Of a stretch of DNA of 64,000 nt, positions 18,770 through 27,453 are shown piece after piece (the first letter of the stretch is position 1; each line of letters opens with the position of its first letter). The notes under the pieces are model-generated. The model saw only the letters and a list, made by a program, of their open reading frames with translations, had not been told where the DNA came from and ran no database searches. This DNA comes from Methylobacterium phyllostachyos (GTDB lineage Bacteria > Pseudomonadota > Alphaproteobacteria > Rhizobiales > Beijerinckiaceae). The DNA is taken from contig NZ_FNHS01000001.1 in the NCBI RefSeq assembly GCF_900103445.1, forward strand, positions 62,001 through 126,000. Direction: 5' to 3'. Both the position numbers and the translations under genes were made by a program.

Positions 18770-19744
18770 ATGTCGAAGAAGCACGGCAAGCATCATCGCG
18801 GCCAGAAGCGCGATGACGGCGTGACAGAGAGCGCCGACCTGCACGGATCAGGCCGGCCGTCGACCGCCCGCTGGGCCGGTGGCGTCGCGGAGACCGCGCC
18901 GGACGTGCTGGGCGGCCCGCCGCCGATCCCCGTCCGCGCGGCCCCGGGCATCGTCACGGTCGCGCCGGGCACCCGCTTCGACCTCGCCGCCGTGGATACC
19001 GGCGCCGACGGCGGCCTCGACAAGGCCTGGGCGAAGGACGCCCTGGCCAAGGAGCGCGAGCGCATCATCGCCCTTCAGGAACGCCTCTATGCCGAGCGGG
19101 CGCGCAGCCTGCTGCTGGTTTTTCAGGCGATCGACACGGGCGGCAAGGACGGGACGATCCGATCGGTGCTCAAGGGCGTGAACCCGCAGGGCTGCACCGT
19201 CACCTCCTTCAAGGTGCCGTCGAGCGACGAGCGCGATCACGATTTCCTCTGGCGCTACCATGCCCGGACGCCGGGCCGCGGCATGATCGGCGTGTTCAAC
19301 CGCAGCCACTACGAGGACGTGCTGGTGGTGCGCGTGAAGGGCCTCGTCCCGGAGGCGGTCTGGCAGAGCCGCTACGGCCAGATCAACGATTTCGAGCGCC
19401 TGCTCACCGAGTCGGGCACGACGCTCATCAAATTCTTCCTGCACATCTCCAAAGCCGAGCAGAAGAAGCGCCTGGAGGCCCGCATCGCCGACCCGGAGAA
19501 ACACTGGAAGTTCGATCCGGCCGACTTGGTGGAGCGCAAGTCCTGGGATGCCTACCAGCAGGCCTTCGCGGACGCGCTCACCCGCTGCTCGACCCCGGAT
19601 GCCCCGTGGCTGGTGGTGCCGGCCGATCACAAATGGTTCCGCAACTACGTGATCGCGCGGACCGTCGCGGATACGCTGGAGGCGATGGACCCGCGATTCC
19701 CGGAGGCCCCGAAGGGCATCGCGGAGCTGACGGTCCCGGACTGA
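18770..19744 (+). CDS. PPK2 family polyphosphate kinase
   Basis: 324 residues. The P-loop-like block FQAIDTGGKDGTIRSV (near residue 120), the lid sequence SDERDHDFLWRYH and FNRSHYEDVLVVRV place it in the PPK2 family, which moves phosphate between polyphosphate and nucleotides (AMP, ADP or GDP). The N-terminal 25 residues are Lys/His/Gly-rich (MSKKHGKHHRGQKRDDG) and could bind polyphosphate or be disordered. Its direction and nucleotide preference cannot be read from sequence. An AAA ATPase gene follows after 15 bases, so the two are likely cotranscribed. Confidence 0.9.
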   Translation: MSKKHGKHHRGQKRDDGVTESADLHGSGRPSTARWAGGVAETAPDVLGGPPPIPVRAAPGIVTVAPGTRFDLAAVDTGADGGLDKAWAKDALAKERERIIALQERLYAERARSLLLVFQAIDTGGKDGTIRSVLKGVNPQGCTVTSFKVPSSDERDHDFLWRYHARTPGRGMIGVFNRSHYEDVLVVRVKGLVPEAVWQSRYGQINDFERLLTESGTTLIKFFLHISKAEQKKRLEARIADPEKHWKFDPADLVERKSWDAYQQAFADALTRCSTPDAPWLVVPADHKWFRNYVIARTVADTLEAMDPRFPEAPKGIAELTVPD

Positions 19745-19759
19745 CAAGGGGAAGCCGGC

Positions 19760-20914
19760 ATGCTGGTGGTGCGCGACGTCACGGTGTCGGGCTACCGGTC
19801 GCTCCGGCGGATCAGCGTCCCGGTCGACGACCTGTCGGTCTTCGTCGGCGGCAACGGCACAGGCAAGACCAACCTCTACCGGGCCCTCGAACTGCTCCAG
19901 GCGGCCGCCCGCGGCACCCTGACCCGCGACCTCGCCGCCGAGGGCGGGATGGATTCAGCGCTCTGGGCCGGCCGACGGCGGCAGAGGGAACCGGCCCGGA
20001 TCAGCCTGTCGGTCATGCTGCGCCACGAGACCTCCGGGCAGGACTTCACCTACGCGGTGGAGATCGGCCTCGTGCCGCAGGCCGGCGCGGAGATCTATGG
20101 CGCGGCCTTCCGCCGGGAACCGCAGGTCAAGGCCGAGCGCCTGACCGTCCGGACCGGCAGCCGCACGGCCGTGATCCTCGACCGCGACGGCCGCACCGGC
20201 TTCGTCCGCGATGCCGACGGGCGCAAGCAATCCCTCGGATCGGACCTGCTCGCCACCGAGACGGCGCTCGGCAGCCTGCTCGACGCGACCGGCCAGCCGG
20301 AAATCGCCCTCGCGCGCCAGGCGATGACGGCGTGGCGTTTCCATCACGGCTTCCGCACCGACGCGGATTCGCCGCTTCGGCGCCCCTGCCTCGCCGTGAC
20401 GACGCCGACGCTGGCCTCCGACGGGTCGGATCTGGCGGCGGTCTTCGCCACCCTCGCGCATATCCGGCAGGATACGGCCGACCTCGACGCGGCCGTGGAC
20501 GGCGCCTTCCCCGGGGCGCGGCTCGTCGTGCCGGAGCCGGAGCGGGAAGCGAGCTTCGGCCTGATGGCCCCGGACTTCGCCGGTCGGGTCTTCGCCGCCC
20601 CCGAACTGTCGGACGGGACCCTGCGCTACCTCGCCCTCGCCGGGGCCCTCCTCGGCTACCGGCTGCCGCCGTTCATCGCGCTGAACGAGCCGGAGGCCAG
20701 CCTGCATCCGGACCTCATGGACCCGCTGGCCCGGCTGATCGCCCGGGCGGCCGAGCGCACGCAGGTCTGGCTGGTGACGCATTCCGAACGGCTGGCAGCG
20801 GGCATCGCGGCGCACGGGCGCGCGCAGACGCGCACCGTCATCAAGCGCGACGGTGCGACGTGGATCGCCGGGTTGAAGCTGTCGGGGGCGTTCGATGAGG
20901 TAGAAGACGAGTGA
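19760..20914 (+). CDS. AAA family ATPase (COG4637/RecF-like)
   Basis: 384 residues. Walker A is GGNGTGKTNLYR near residue 32, after an N-terminal strand GYRSLRRISVPV. The ABC-type signature region is SDGTLRYLALAG, Walker B is FIALNEPEASLHP, and the switch histidine is in WLVTHSERLA. This is the head domain of SMC/RecF/OLD-type ATPases without a long coiled coil or nuclease. The family is widespread but of unknown role. A ribosome site (aagggga) precedes the ATG. Gap to the PPK2 gene is 15 bases. Confidence 0.85.
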   Translation: MLVVRDVTVSGYRSLRRISVPVDDLSVFVGGNGTGKTNLYRALELLQAAARGTLTRDLAAEGGMDSALWAGRRRQREPARISLSVMLRHETSGQDFTYAVEIGLVPQAGAEIYGAAFRREPQVKAERLTVRTGSRTAVILDRDGRTGFVRDADGRKQSLGSDLLATETALGSLLDATGQPEIALARQAMTAWRFHHGFRTDADSPLRRPCLAVTTPTLASDGSDLAAVFATLAHIRQDTADLDAAVDGAFPGARLVVPEPEREASFGLMAPDFAGRVFAAPELSDGTLRYLALAGALLGYRLPPFIALNEPEASLHPDLMDPLARLIARAAERTQVWLVTHSERLAAGIAAHGRAQTRTVIKRDGATWIAGLKLSGAFDEVEDE

Positions 20915-21004
20915 GACGGTGGCGGGCTGCTGCGGACGCACTCCCGCAGACGGGTTACGCGCTACACAGGTTTGGCGCGTGGCTGATGACGGACCGCCAC
21001 AGGC

Positions 21005-21143
21005 CCCCTCTCTCGTGCGGGAGAGGGTTGGGGTGAGGGACGAGAACCCACAGGATCAATCGCGCCGTTGCTGCGCGTGCGGGCGGAGACTTTTCCGGAG
21101 AGCTCTCATCCCTCACCCTGTCCCTCTCCCGCACGGGAGAGGG
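21005..21143. repeat. Intergenic palindromic element, family A copy 2
   Basis: Arms ccctctctcgtgcgggagag plus ggggtgaggga on the left and tccctcaccctgtccc plus ctctcccgcacgggagaggg on the right. Compared with the copy at 5092-5233 it lies in the opposite orientation; the reverse complement matches along the core, including ctccggaa and cgttctcgtccctc-type blocks. The 316-base gap 20915-21230 between two convergent genes holds only this element. Confidence 0.85.
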
Positions 21144-21230
21144 GATCCGCGCCCTTCCAAGGTGACGGGTTAGCTCACCGAGACCGGAAACTTGTGTCGC
21201 CGCAAAAGGAAGAGGGAGACGCGCCGCTCC

Positions 21231-22055
21231 TCAATCCTTGTCGAGGGTCAGATCCGGCGCGTCCGGGTTCTTCATGCCGACGACGTGGTAGCCCGCATCG
21301 ACGTGCAGGATCTCGCCCGTCATGCCGGCGGACATATCGGAGACCAGATAGGCGGCGGTCTCGCCGACCTCCCCGATGGTCACCGTCCGGCGCAGGGGCG
21401 CGTTGTACTCGTTCCACTTCAGGATGTAGCGGAAATCGCCGATCCCCGAGGCGGCCAGCGTCTTGATCGGGCCGGCCGAGATCGCGTTGACGCGGATGTT
21501 CTTCGGGCCGAGATCGGCCGCGAGATAGCGCACCGACGCTTCGAGTGCCGCCTTGGCGACGCCCATCACGTTGTAGTGCGGCATCCACTTCTCGGCGCCG
21601 TAATAGGTCAGCGTCACGAGGGAGCCGCCCGGCCGCAGGATCTTCTCCGCGCGCTGGGCGACTGCCGTGAACGAGTAGCACGAGACGAGGAGCGACTTCG
21701 TGAAGTTCTCCTCCGAGGTCTCGATGTAGCGGCCGGTCAGCTCGTCCTTGTCCGAGAAGGCGATGCAGTGAACCACGAAGTCGATGCCGTCGGGAAAGAC
21801 CCGGGCGGCCTCCTCGAACACCGCGTCGATCGTGGACGACTCGGTCACGTCGCAATGGCCGATGACGTGGGCGTCGAGTTCCTTGGCCAGGGGCTCGACA
21901 CGCTTGCGCAGCGCATCGCCCTGATAGGTGAAGGCGAGTTCCGCCCCATGAGCGCGGGCGCTCCGGGCGATGCCCCAGGCGATCGAGCGGTTGTTGGCGA
22001 CACCCAGGACGATGCCCCGCTTGCCCGCCAGAAGGCCCTGCCCGTATTCCGCCAT
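21231..22055 (-). CDS. fabI: Enoyl-[acyl-carrier-protein] reductase (NADH)
   Basis: 274 residues. Last reduction of each fatty-acid elongation round. FabI-type SDR: nucleotide-binding GVANNRSIAWGIA, then the catalytic set Tyr151, Tyr161 and Lys168 in LTYYGAEKWMPHYNVMGVAK, which aligns with E. coli Tyr146/Tyr156/Lys163. RVNAISAGPIKTLAASGI is the substrate-loop region. It lies 105 bases downstream of the dnaJ-like gene on the same strand, an order found in several Rhizobiales, so the two may share a transcript. Triclosan and isoniazid-class inhibitors target this family. Confidence 0.95.
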   Translation of the reverse strand: MAEYGQGLLAGKRGIVLGVANNRSIAWGIARSARAHGAELAFTYQGDALRKRVEPLAKELDAHVIGHCDVTESSTIDAVFEEAARVFPDGIDFVVHCIAFSDKDELTGRYIETSEENFTKSLLVSCYSFTAVAQRAEKILRPGGSLVTLTYYGAEKWMPHYNVMGVAKAALEASVRYLAADLGPKNIRVNAISAGPIKTLAASGIGDFRYILKWNEYNAPLRRTVTIGEVGETAAYLVSDMSAGMTGEILHVDAGYHVVGMKNPDAPDLTLDKD

Positions 22056-22160
22056 GATCGATCCCGAAGCCGCGCGGCCCCTCTCGAGGCCGGGGGGCCT
22101 CCTTAGCGGAGGCAGCCCGGCGACGGAAGTCCGGGCCGTTCCGGCTTCGACAGTGGTCGA

Positions 22161-23099
22161 TCAGGCGGCCTTGGCGCCGCGCCGGTTCCGGGCGAATTCG
22201 ATCAGCGCCGCATCCTCGCCCTCAGGGAGCACGATGGCGGTCGTGGCGAACAGGTCGCCGGCGTTTCCGTCCTTCCGCGGCAGGCCCTTGCCGCGCAGGC
22301 GGAAGGTGCGGCCCGAGCTCGTCATCGCCGGAATCTTCATTTCCACCGCTCCGGTCAGCGTCGGCACGCGGATCGTGCCGCCGAGCACGGCATCCTCCAA
22401 GGGGACATCGACCGTTGTGCGCAGGTCCGAGCCATCGACGGTGAAGTGCGGGTGCGGCCGGATCCGGATTGTCAGCAGCGCGTCGCCGGGCTCGCCACGC
22501 GGGCCGGCGCTCTGGCCGAGGCCACGCAGCCGGATGGTCTGCCCGTCAACCACGCCCCGCGGGATGACCACATCCACCTCCCGCCCGGTGGGCAGGTACA
22601 GGCGTAGTTTCTCCTCGCTGGCGACCTGCTCGAGCGTCACGGACAATTCGGCCGCGACATCCTCGCCCCTGGGCGCTCCGCGCTGGGCGCCGGGGCCTGC
22701 GCCGCCCGCCCGGAAGGCTTCGCCGAAGATGTGCGAGAAGATGTCCTCGCCCATCCCTCCGCCCATGCCTCCACCCATGCCGCCCTGGCGGCTGCGGGCC
22801 ATGTTCTCGAAGTCGAACCCGCCGGGCCGCCCGCCGCCGAAGCCGCCGCCGAATCCCTCGAAGCCGCTGGCGCGCGGCTTGCCCTCGGCGTCGATCTCGC
22901 CGCGATCGAACTGCTTGCGCTTCTCGGCGTCGCCCAGGATCTCGTAGGCCGCGTTCGCTTCGGCGAACCGGTCCTTGGCCTTCACGTCGTTCTTGTTGCG
23001 GTCGGGGTGGAAGTCCTTGGCGAGCTTGCGATAGGCCTTCTTGATGTCGGCCTCGCTCGCTCCCTTGGCCACGCCCAGCACGTCGTAGGGATTGCGCAT
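22161..23099 (-). CDS. DnaJ-type co-chaperone without zinc finger (CbpA-like)
   Basis: 312 residues. A J domain at 1-70 starts MRNPYDVLGVAKGAS and carries the HPD motif at residues 31-33, needed to stimulate DnaK. A Gly/Phe/Met-rich linker follows (about 75-150, with GGGMGGGMGE). The C-terminal substrate-binding part has the DnaJ_C pattern (LYLPTGREVDVVIPRGV, RPHPHFTVDGSDL, RLRGKGLPRKDGNAGD). The four CxxCxGxG zinc repeats of DnaJ are absent, so it is a class B J-protein. Upstream of fabI on the same strand. Confidence 0.92.
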   Translation of the reverse strand: MRNPYDVLGVAKGASEADIKKAYRKLAKDFHPDRNKNDVKAKDRFAEANAAYEILGDAEKRKQFDRGEIDAEGKPRASGFEGFGGGFGGGRPGGFDFENMARSRQGGMGGGMGGGMGEDIFSHIFGEAFRAGGAGPGAQRGAPRGEDVAAELSVTLEQVASEEKLRLYLPTGREVDVVIPRGVVDGQTIRLRGLGQSAGPRGEPGDALLTIRIRPHPHFTVDGSDLRTTVDVPLEDAVLGGTIRVPTLTGAVEMKIPAMTSSGRTFRLRGKGLPRKDGNAGDLFATTAIVLPEGEDAALIEFARNRRGAKAA

Positions 23100-23309
23100 G
23101 GAACTCTTGGCTGTGCGGTGTGGGTTTTCCACCCGGATGTGGGAAGGCTGTTGCATAGCTGCAACGGTCCGGATCGCGAAAGTCTGCGGGTTCGCGCGGG
23201 ACGTCAAGCGGGTGCCCTCGTCCCGGGCGGCATGTGGGCATAACTTCCGTTCGCCACAGCGCTGGACGTCCTGAGCCAGCCCATGCCGACGACGAATCGT
23301 GAGAGGCCG

Positions 23310-23693
23310 ATGCAGTATGCCTGCGACCACGTCCATCTGCGCAGCCGCGACGCCTTGCGGGCCGCCGCGTTCTACGTCGAGACCTTCGGCGCCCGGGAGG
23401 TGAAGCGCGTCGGGAGCGACCCCGTGCAGCGGGTCGTCCTCGATCTCGGCGGCCTCACGGTGTTCATCGAGCAGGCCCCGGCCGAGACGACGCCCGCGGG
23501 ACCGACGCCCTGCCTCGGCATCGAGCATATCGGCCTCCGGGTCGCCGACATCGAGGCCGCCATGGCCGATCTGACCGGCCGCGGGGTCAAGGTCCGGACC
23601 GGGATCACCGAGCGGGGCCCCGGCTTGCGAATCGCCTTCGTGGAGGGCCCGGACGGGGCGCTGATCGAGATCCTCGAGCGCTCGTCCGCATGA
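23310..23693 (+). CDS. VOC family (glyoxalase-like) protein
   Basis: 127 residues. Two beta-alpha-beta-beta-beta modules of the vicinal oxygen chelate fold: CDHVHLRSRDALRAAAFYVE at the start and GIEHIGLRVADIEAAMADL in the second half, ending in VEGPDGALIEILE. Histidines in DHVHL and IEHIGL and the final Glu are the usual metal ligands. I chose ATG 23310 (gagagg just upstream) over ATG 23283. The stop overlaps the first ATG of the binding-protein gene, so it is likely in one operon with the ABC transporter. Substrate unknown. Confidence 0.82.
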   Translation: MQYACDHVHLRSRDALRAAAFYVETFGAREVKRVGSDPVQRVVLDLGGLTVFIEQAPAETTPAGPTPCLGIEHIGLRVADIEAAMADLTGRGVKVRTGITERGPGLRIAFVEGPDGALIEILERSSA

Positions 23694-24754
23694 TGGCGCG
23701 CGCGTCCGGAAGGCGATCCCTCGCCGGAGCGCTGGCCGTGCTCCTGACGCTTGATGCCGCCACCGCGGCACGGCCCTTCACCGACGCGGCCGGCCGGACC
23801 GTCGAGCTGCCCGACCGGATCGAGCGGGTGCTGGCCGCCGGCCCGCCGGCCGCCGTGCTGCTCTACACCCTGGCGCCCGATTCGATGGCCGGCTGGGTGA
23901 GCGCCTTCCGGCCCGAGGCCCTGCCCTATCTCGAACCCCGCTCCCGGACGCTCCCGGCCTATGGCCGGCTGACCGGGCGCGGCGGCACCGCCAACGTGGA
24001 GGGCGTGCTCGCCGCCAGACCCGACCTGATCGTCGATTCGGGCAGCCTCGGGCCGACCTTCGCGTCCCTGGCCGACCGGGTCCAGGCGCAGACCGGCATC
24101 CCCTACATCCTGCTCGACGGCAGCTTCGCCCGAATGCCGGAGACCTACCGGCAGCTCGGCGCGGCACTGGGCCGGCAGGACGCAGCCGATGCCCTCGCGG
24201 CCTCCGTCGCGGCGCTGACCGGCGCGGTGGCGAAGGCGGTGGGGTCCGTGCCTGAGGACAAGCGGCCCCGCGTCTACTACGCCCGCGGCCCGCGCGGGCT
24301 GGAGACGGGGTTCGCGGGCTCGATCAACACCGAGCTGCTTGAGGCGGCCGGCGGCCGCAACGTGGCGCAGGGCGGGGACGGGCGCCTCGGCGCCGTCTCC
24401 CCGGAGCAGATCCTCGCCTGGAACCCGGAAGTGATCGTCACCCTCGATCCGGCCTTCGCGGCCGCAGTGCGGAGCGACCCGCTCTGGCGGGATGTGCGGG
24501 CCGTCCAGACCGGCCGGATCTACGTGGCGCCGCTTCAGCCCTTCCCGTGGTTCGACGCGCCGCCGGGGGTCAACCGGGTGATCGGCCTGCGCTGGCTGGC
24601 AGGGCTGCTCCACCCGGATCTGTTCCCGCAGCCGATGACGGAGGTCGTGCGGGACTTCTACCACCGCTTCTACCATGTCGATCTCGACGCCGCGCAGGCC
24701 GCCGCTCTGCTCGACCCCGCAGCGTCGGGCACGCGGCCGGGTGCGCCCCGTTGA
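23690..24754 (+). CDS. ABC uptake transporter, periplasmic binding protein (Fe/B12 class)
   Basis: 354 residues with a signal peptide (cleavage near ATAARPFTD). Class III/cluster A binding-protein fold, COG0614: PDRIERVLAAGPPA, NVEGVLAARPDLIVDSG in lobe 1, SPEQILAWNPEVIVTLDP in lobe 2 and FPWFDAPPGVNRVIGLRWLAGLLHPD near the end. The family carries ferric siderophores, haem, cobalamin or oxyanions; the ligand is not decided by sequence. ATG 23690 overlaps the VOC stop, and the stop overlaps the permease start (TTGA), so the four genes are coupled. I see no B12 riboswitch or obvious Fur/Irr box upstream. Confidence 0.88.
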   Translation: MMARASGRRSLAGALAVLLTLDAATAARPFTDAAGRTVELPDRIERVLAAGPPAAVLLYTLAPDSMAGWVSAFRPEALPYLEPRSRTLPAYGRLTGRGGTANVEGVLAARPDLIVDSGSLGPTFASLADRVQAQTGIPYILLDGSFARMPETYRQLGAALGRQDAADALAASVAALTGAVAKAVGSVPEDKRPRVYYARGPRGLETGFAGSINTELLEAAGGRNVAQGGDGRLGAVSPEQILAWNPEVIVTLDPAFAAAVRSDPLWRDVRAVQTGRIYVAPLQPFPWFDAPPGVNRVIGLRWLAGLLHPDLFPQPMTEVVRDFYHRFYHVDLDAAQAAALLDPAASGTRPGAPR

Positions 24755-25806
24755 GTCGGGAGCCGGCCGTCGCCGCCGGGGCAGCGCGGACGCAGCGAAG
24801 CCTGCGGGTGTCGGCGGCCCTGCTGGCTGGGGCTGCCCTCCTGATGCTGTCCGTGCTCGCCCTCGCGGTCGGCCGATATCCGGTCCCCCTTGCCGATCTG
24901 GCGAATGTGCTCGGCCATCGGCTGTTCGGCTTGCCCGGCCGGGTGCCCGCGCCCGTGGAGACGGTGGTGATGCAGGTGCGCCTGCCACGGGTCGTCGCCG
25001 CCCTGGTGGTGGGCGCGGCCCTGTCGGCTGCGGGGGCGACCTACCAGGGCCTGTTCCGCAACCCGCTGGTCTCGCCCGACATCCTCGGTGTCTCCGCGGG
25101 TGCCGGCCTCGGGGCGGTGCTGGGGATCTATCTCGGACTGCCGGTCGCGCCCATCCAGGCCCTGGCCTTCCTGGGGGGCCTCGGGGCAGTCGCGGCCGTG
25201 TACGGCGTCGGCCTCGCGGTGCGGCGCCACGATCCGGTCCTGACGCTGGTCCTCGCAGGCGTCGCGGTCGGTGCGGTGCTGGGCGCGGGCATCTCGCTCC
25301 TGAAGGTTATGGCGGATCCGTACAACCAGCTGCCGGCGATCACCTTCTGGCTGCTCGGCAGCCTGAGTTCAGTCACGCTCGGCGATGTCGGCGCGGTGCT
25401 GCCGATGATGCTGCTGGGCCTCGCACCCCTGGTCCTGCTGCGGTGGCGGATGAACCTGATGAGCCTCGGGGACGAGGAGGCCCGCGCGCTGGGCGTCGAG
25501 ACGCGGATCCTGCGGCCGGTCCTGATCGCGGGCGCGACGCTGGTGACGGCGGCTGCCGTCTCGATGACCGGCGTGATCGGGTGGATCGGGCTGATCGTGC
25601 CCCACATCGCCCGCCTGCTCGTCGGACCGGATTATCGCCGGCTGCTTCCGGCATCCCTGATCCTCGGGGCGGGCTATCTCCTCACCGTCGATCTGATCGC
25701 GCGGACGGCCGGAACGATCGAGGTGCCGTTGGGCATCCTCACGGCCCTCGTCGGCGCGCCGTTCTTCCTGTGGCTGTTGGCGGCCGGGCGCGGCAGGGTC
25801 GGCTGA
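24751..25806 (+). CDS. FecCD-family ABC transporter permease
   Basis: 351 residues from a TTG at 24751 that overlaps the binding-protein stop. About ten hydrophobic helices. FecCD landmarks: RLPRVVAALVVGAALSAAGATYQGLFRNPLVSPDILGVS, the Gly-rich loop AGAGLGAVLG, GSLSSVT and the C-terminal TGVIGWIGLIVPHIARLLVG that faces the ATPase. The upstream part of the open frame has no similarity. Forms a homodimer with the next gene's ATPase. Confidence 0.9.
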   Translation: MSREPAVAAGAARTQRSLRVSAALLAGAALLMLSVLALAVGRYPVPLADLANVLGHRLFGLPGRVPAPVETVVMQVRLPRVVAALVVGAALSAAGATYQGLFRNPLVSPDILGVSAGAGLGAVLGIYLGLPVAPIQALAFLGGLGAVAAVYGVGLAVRRHDPVLTLVLAGVAVGAVLGAGISLLKVMADPYNQLPAITFWLLGSLSSVTLGDVGAVLPMMLLGLAPLVLLRWRMNLMSLGDEEARALGVETRILRPVLIAGATLVTAAAVSMTGVIGWIGLIVPHIARLLVGPDYRRLLPASLILGAGYLLTVDLIARTAGTIEVPLGILTALVGAPFFLWLLAAGRGRVG

Positions 25807-26579
25807 TGCTGCTCCAGGTCGAGGCTCTGGCCTACGGATACGGCGACCGCATCGTCGGCTCGGGCGTGTCATTCGACGTCGCGGCAGGCGAGGTTCTGTG
25901 CCTGCTCGGGCCCAATGGCGGCGGCAAGACCACCCTGTTCAAGACGATGCTGGGGCTGCTTCCGGCCCGGGCCGGGCGGATTCGGCTTGACGGCTCGGAC
26001 CTGGGCCGCCTGTCACGAACCGAAATCGCCCGGGCGATGGCCGCCGTGTCGCAGGCGCACGCGGCCTACTTCCCGTTCACGGTCCGCGAAATGGTGGTGA
26101 TGGGACGGGCGAGCCGGCTCGGGCCCTTCGCGGCGCCCGGCCGCGCCGACATGGCAGCCGCCGAGCGGGCGCTCGCCACGCTGGGCATCGGGCACCTGGC
26201 GGGGGCGGTCTACACGGAGATCAGCGGCGGCGAGCGGCAGCTCGCCCTGATCGCGCGGGCGCTCTCCGGCGAACCCCGGTTCCTGATCATGGACGAGCCC
26301 ACCGCGAGCCTTGATTTCGGCAACCAAGCCCGCGTCCTCGGTCAGATCCGCCGGCTGGCGCGGGCCGGTATCGCCGTGCTGTTCTCGACCCACGATCCCG
26401 GCCATGCCCTGCTCTGCGCCGACCGCGTGATCGCCCTGCACGACGGCCGCCTCGCCGCCTGCGGACCCGCCGCCGAGACGGTGACGCCGGCACTGCTGCG
26501 CCAGATCTACGGGGTCGACGTCGTGGTGGCGCCGGTACCCGGAATCGCTGCGCCGATCTGCGCGCCGGTCATCGATTGA
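25806..26579 (+). CDS. ABC transporter ATP-binding protein (FepC/BtuD type)
   Basis: 257 residues. Walker A GPNGGGKTT (near residue 36), Q-loop VSQAHAAYFPFTV, signature ISGGERQLALIARAL, Walker B FLIMDEPTASLD and switch STHDPGHAL. The VREMVVMGR block is typical of siderophore/cobalamin importers. The start overlaps the permease stop by one base (TGATG). Last gene of the VOC-binding protein-permease-ATPase run; it converges on the Crp/Fnr gene nine bases further on. Confidence 0.92.
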   Translation: MLLQVEALAYGYGDRIVGSGVSFDVAAGEVLCLLGPNGGGKTTLFKTMLGLLPARAGRIRLDGSDLGRLSRTEIARAMAAVSQAHAAYFPFTVREMVVMGRASRLGPFAAPGRADMAAAERALATLGIGHLAGAVYTEISGGERQLALIARALSGEPRFLIMDEPTASLDFGNQARVLGQIRRLARAGIAVLFSTHDPGHALLCADRVIALHDGRLAACGPAAETVTPALLRQIYGVDVVVAPVPGIAAPICAPVID

Positions 26580-26588
26580 TCGGCCGCC

Positions 26589-27320
26589 TCAGTCGCCCGC
26601 GCCGTACACCGGCCCGAGCACGGCCTCGCAATAACGCCGAACTCGGCCGTGGCACTCGCAAGCGGTGGCCAAGACGGCGGGGCGATCCAGGATGATGATG
26701 CGACCGCGTCCGACCCGGATCAGCCCCTGATCCTGAAGTTCACGCAGGATACGGGTCAGGTAGGTGCGTTGGACGCCGAGCATCGCGGCCAGCACTTCGT
26801 GAGTGACCGGAAGCGTATCGCCGACGATCCGGTCCTGGAGGGTCAGGAGCCAGCGGAGGCAGCGCTGCTCGATCGCATGCAGCGCGTTGCAGGCAGCCGT
26901 CTGAAGGAGTTGTGCCACGAGGCAGTCGGCATAGCGGATGAAGAGGTCGCGCAGCGCGGCGGATTGGTCGGCCGCCGCCTCCAGCCGCCGCGCATCCAGG
27001 CGCAGCATCGGACCGCCGATCTGCACCATCACGCTGGCGAACGCCGGCAGGTGACCCAGGCCCACCAATCTGCCGGCCATGCCATCGTGACCGATGGTGG
27101 CGGTCTCGGCGGTTCGCCCGTCGCGGGTGGTGACGACCAGAGCCAGCACCGTGTAGTTGCAGGGAAAGGTGACATGCGTCACCTCCGCCCCAGCCTCCAA
27201 GATGATCTGGCCTTTGGCATAGGTGACCCGCTCCAGATCGGGCGCCAGCAGCGCGCGATCTGGATCCGAGAGCGCATCGAGGAGCAGGTTGCCCGTGGGG
27301 CCGACACTGTCGATTGGCAT
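26589..27320 (-). CDS. Crp/Fnr family transcriptional regulator
   Basis: 243 residues. An N-terminal cyclic-nucleotide-binding-type beta-barrel (about 15-130) is followed by the dimer helix and a winged helix-turn-helix (LPVTHEVLAAMLGVQRTYLTRILRELQDQGLI, about 165-200). No cysteine cluster at the N-terminus, so it is not an Fnr-type iron-sulfur sensor; the RxS cAMP pocket is not evident either. This type of short Crp protein is very common in Methylobacterium. Targets unknown. It stands alone behind a terminator. Confidence 0.88.
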   Translation of the reverse strand: MPIDSVGPTGNLLLDALSDPDRALLAPDLERVTYAKGQIILEAGAEVTHVTFPCNYTVLALVVTTRDGRTAETATIGHDGMAGRLVGLGHLPAFASVMVQIGGPMLRLDARRLEAAADQSAALRDLFIRYADCLVAQLLQTAACNALHAIEQRCLRWLLTLQDRIVGDTLPVTHEVLAAMLGVQRTYLTRILRELQDQGLIRVGRGRIIILDRPAVLATACECHGRVRRYCEAVLGPVYGAGD

Positions 27321-27365
27321 CGCGCGGTGGAGAGATGGAGAAGAGGCTCCCGACAGGATCCTCTC

Positions 27366-27389
27366 AAAAACGTCCGGCCTCGGCCGGAC
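27366..27389 (-). terminator. Rho-independent terminator of the GH25 gene
   Basis: On the minus strand gtccggcc pairs with ggccggac (27372-27389) around a very short loop, followed by a run of five Ts (27370-27366). It lies 64 bases after the lysozyme stop and before the Crp/Fnr start. Confidence 0.8.
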
Positions 27390-27453
27390 TCTCCACGCAT
27401 ACCCTTCGCCGCGACGGGCTGAACCAACCTAGGTTTGTATGCTTAGACCGAAA

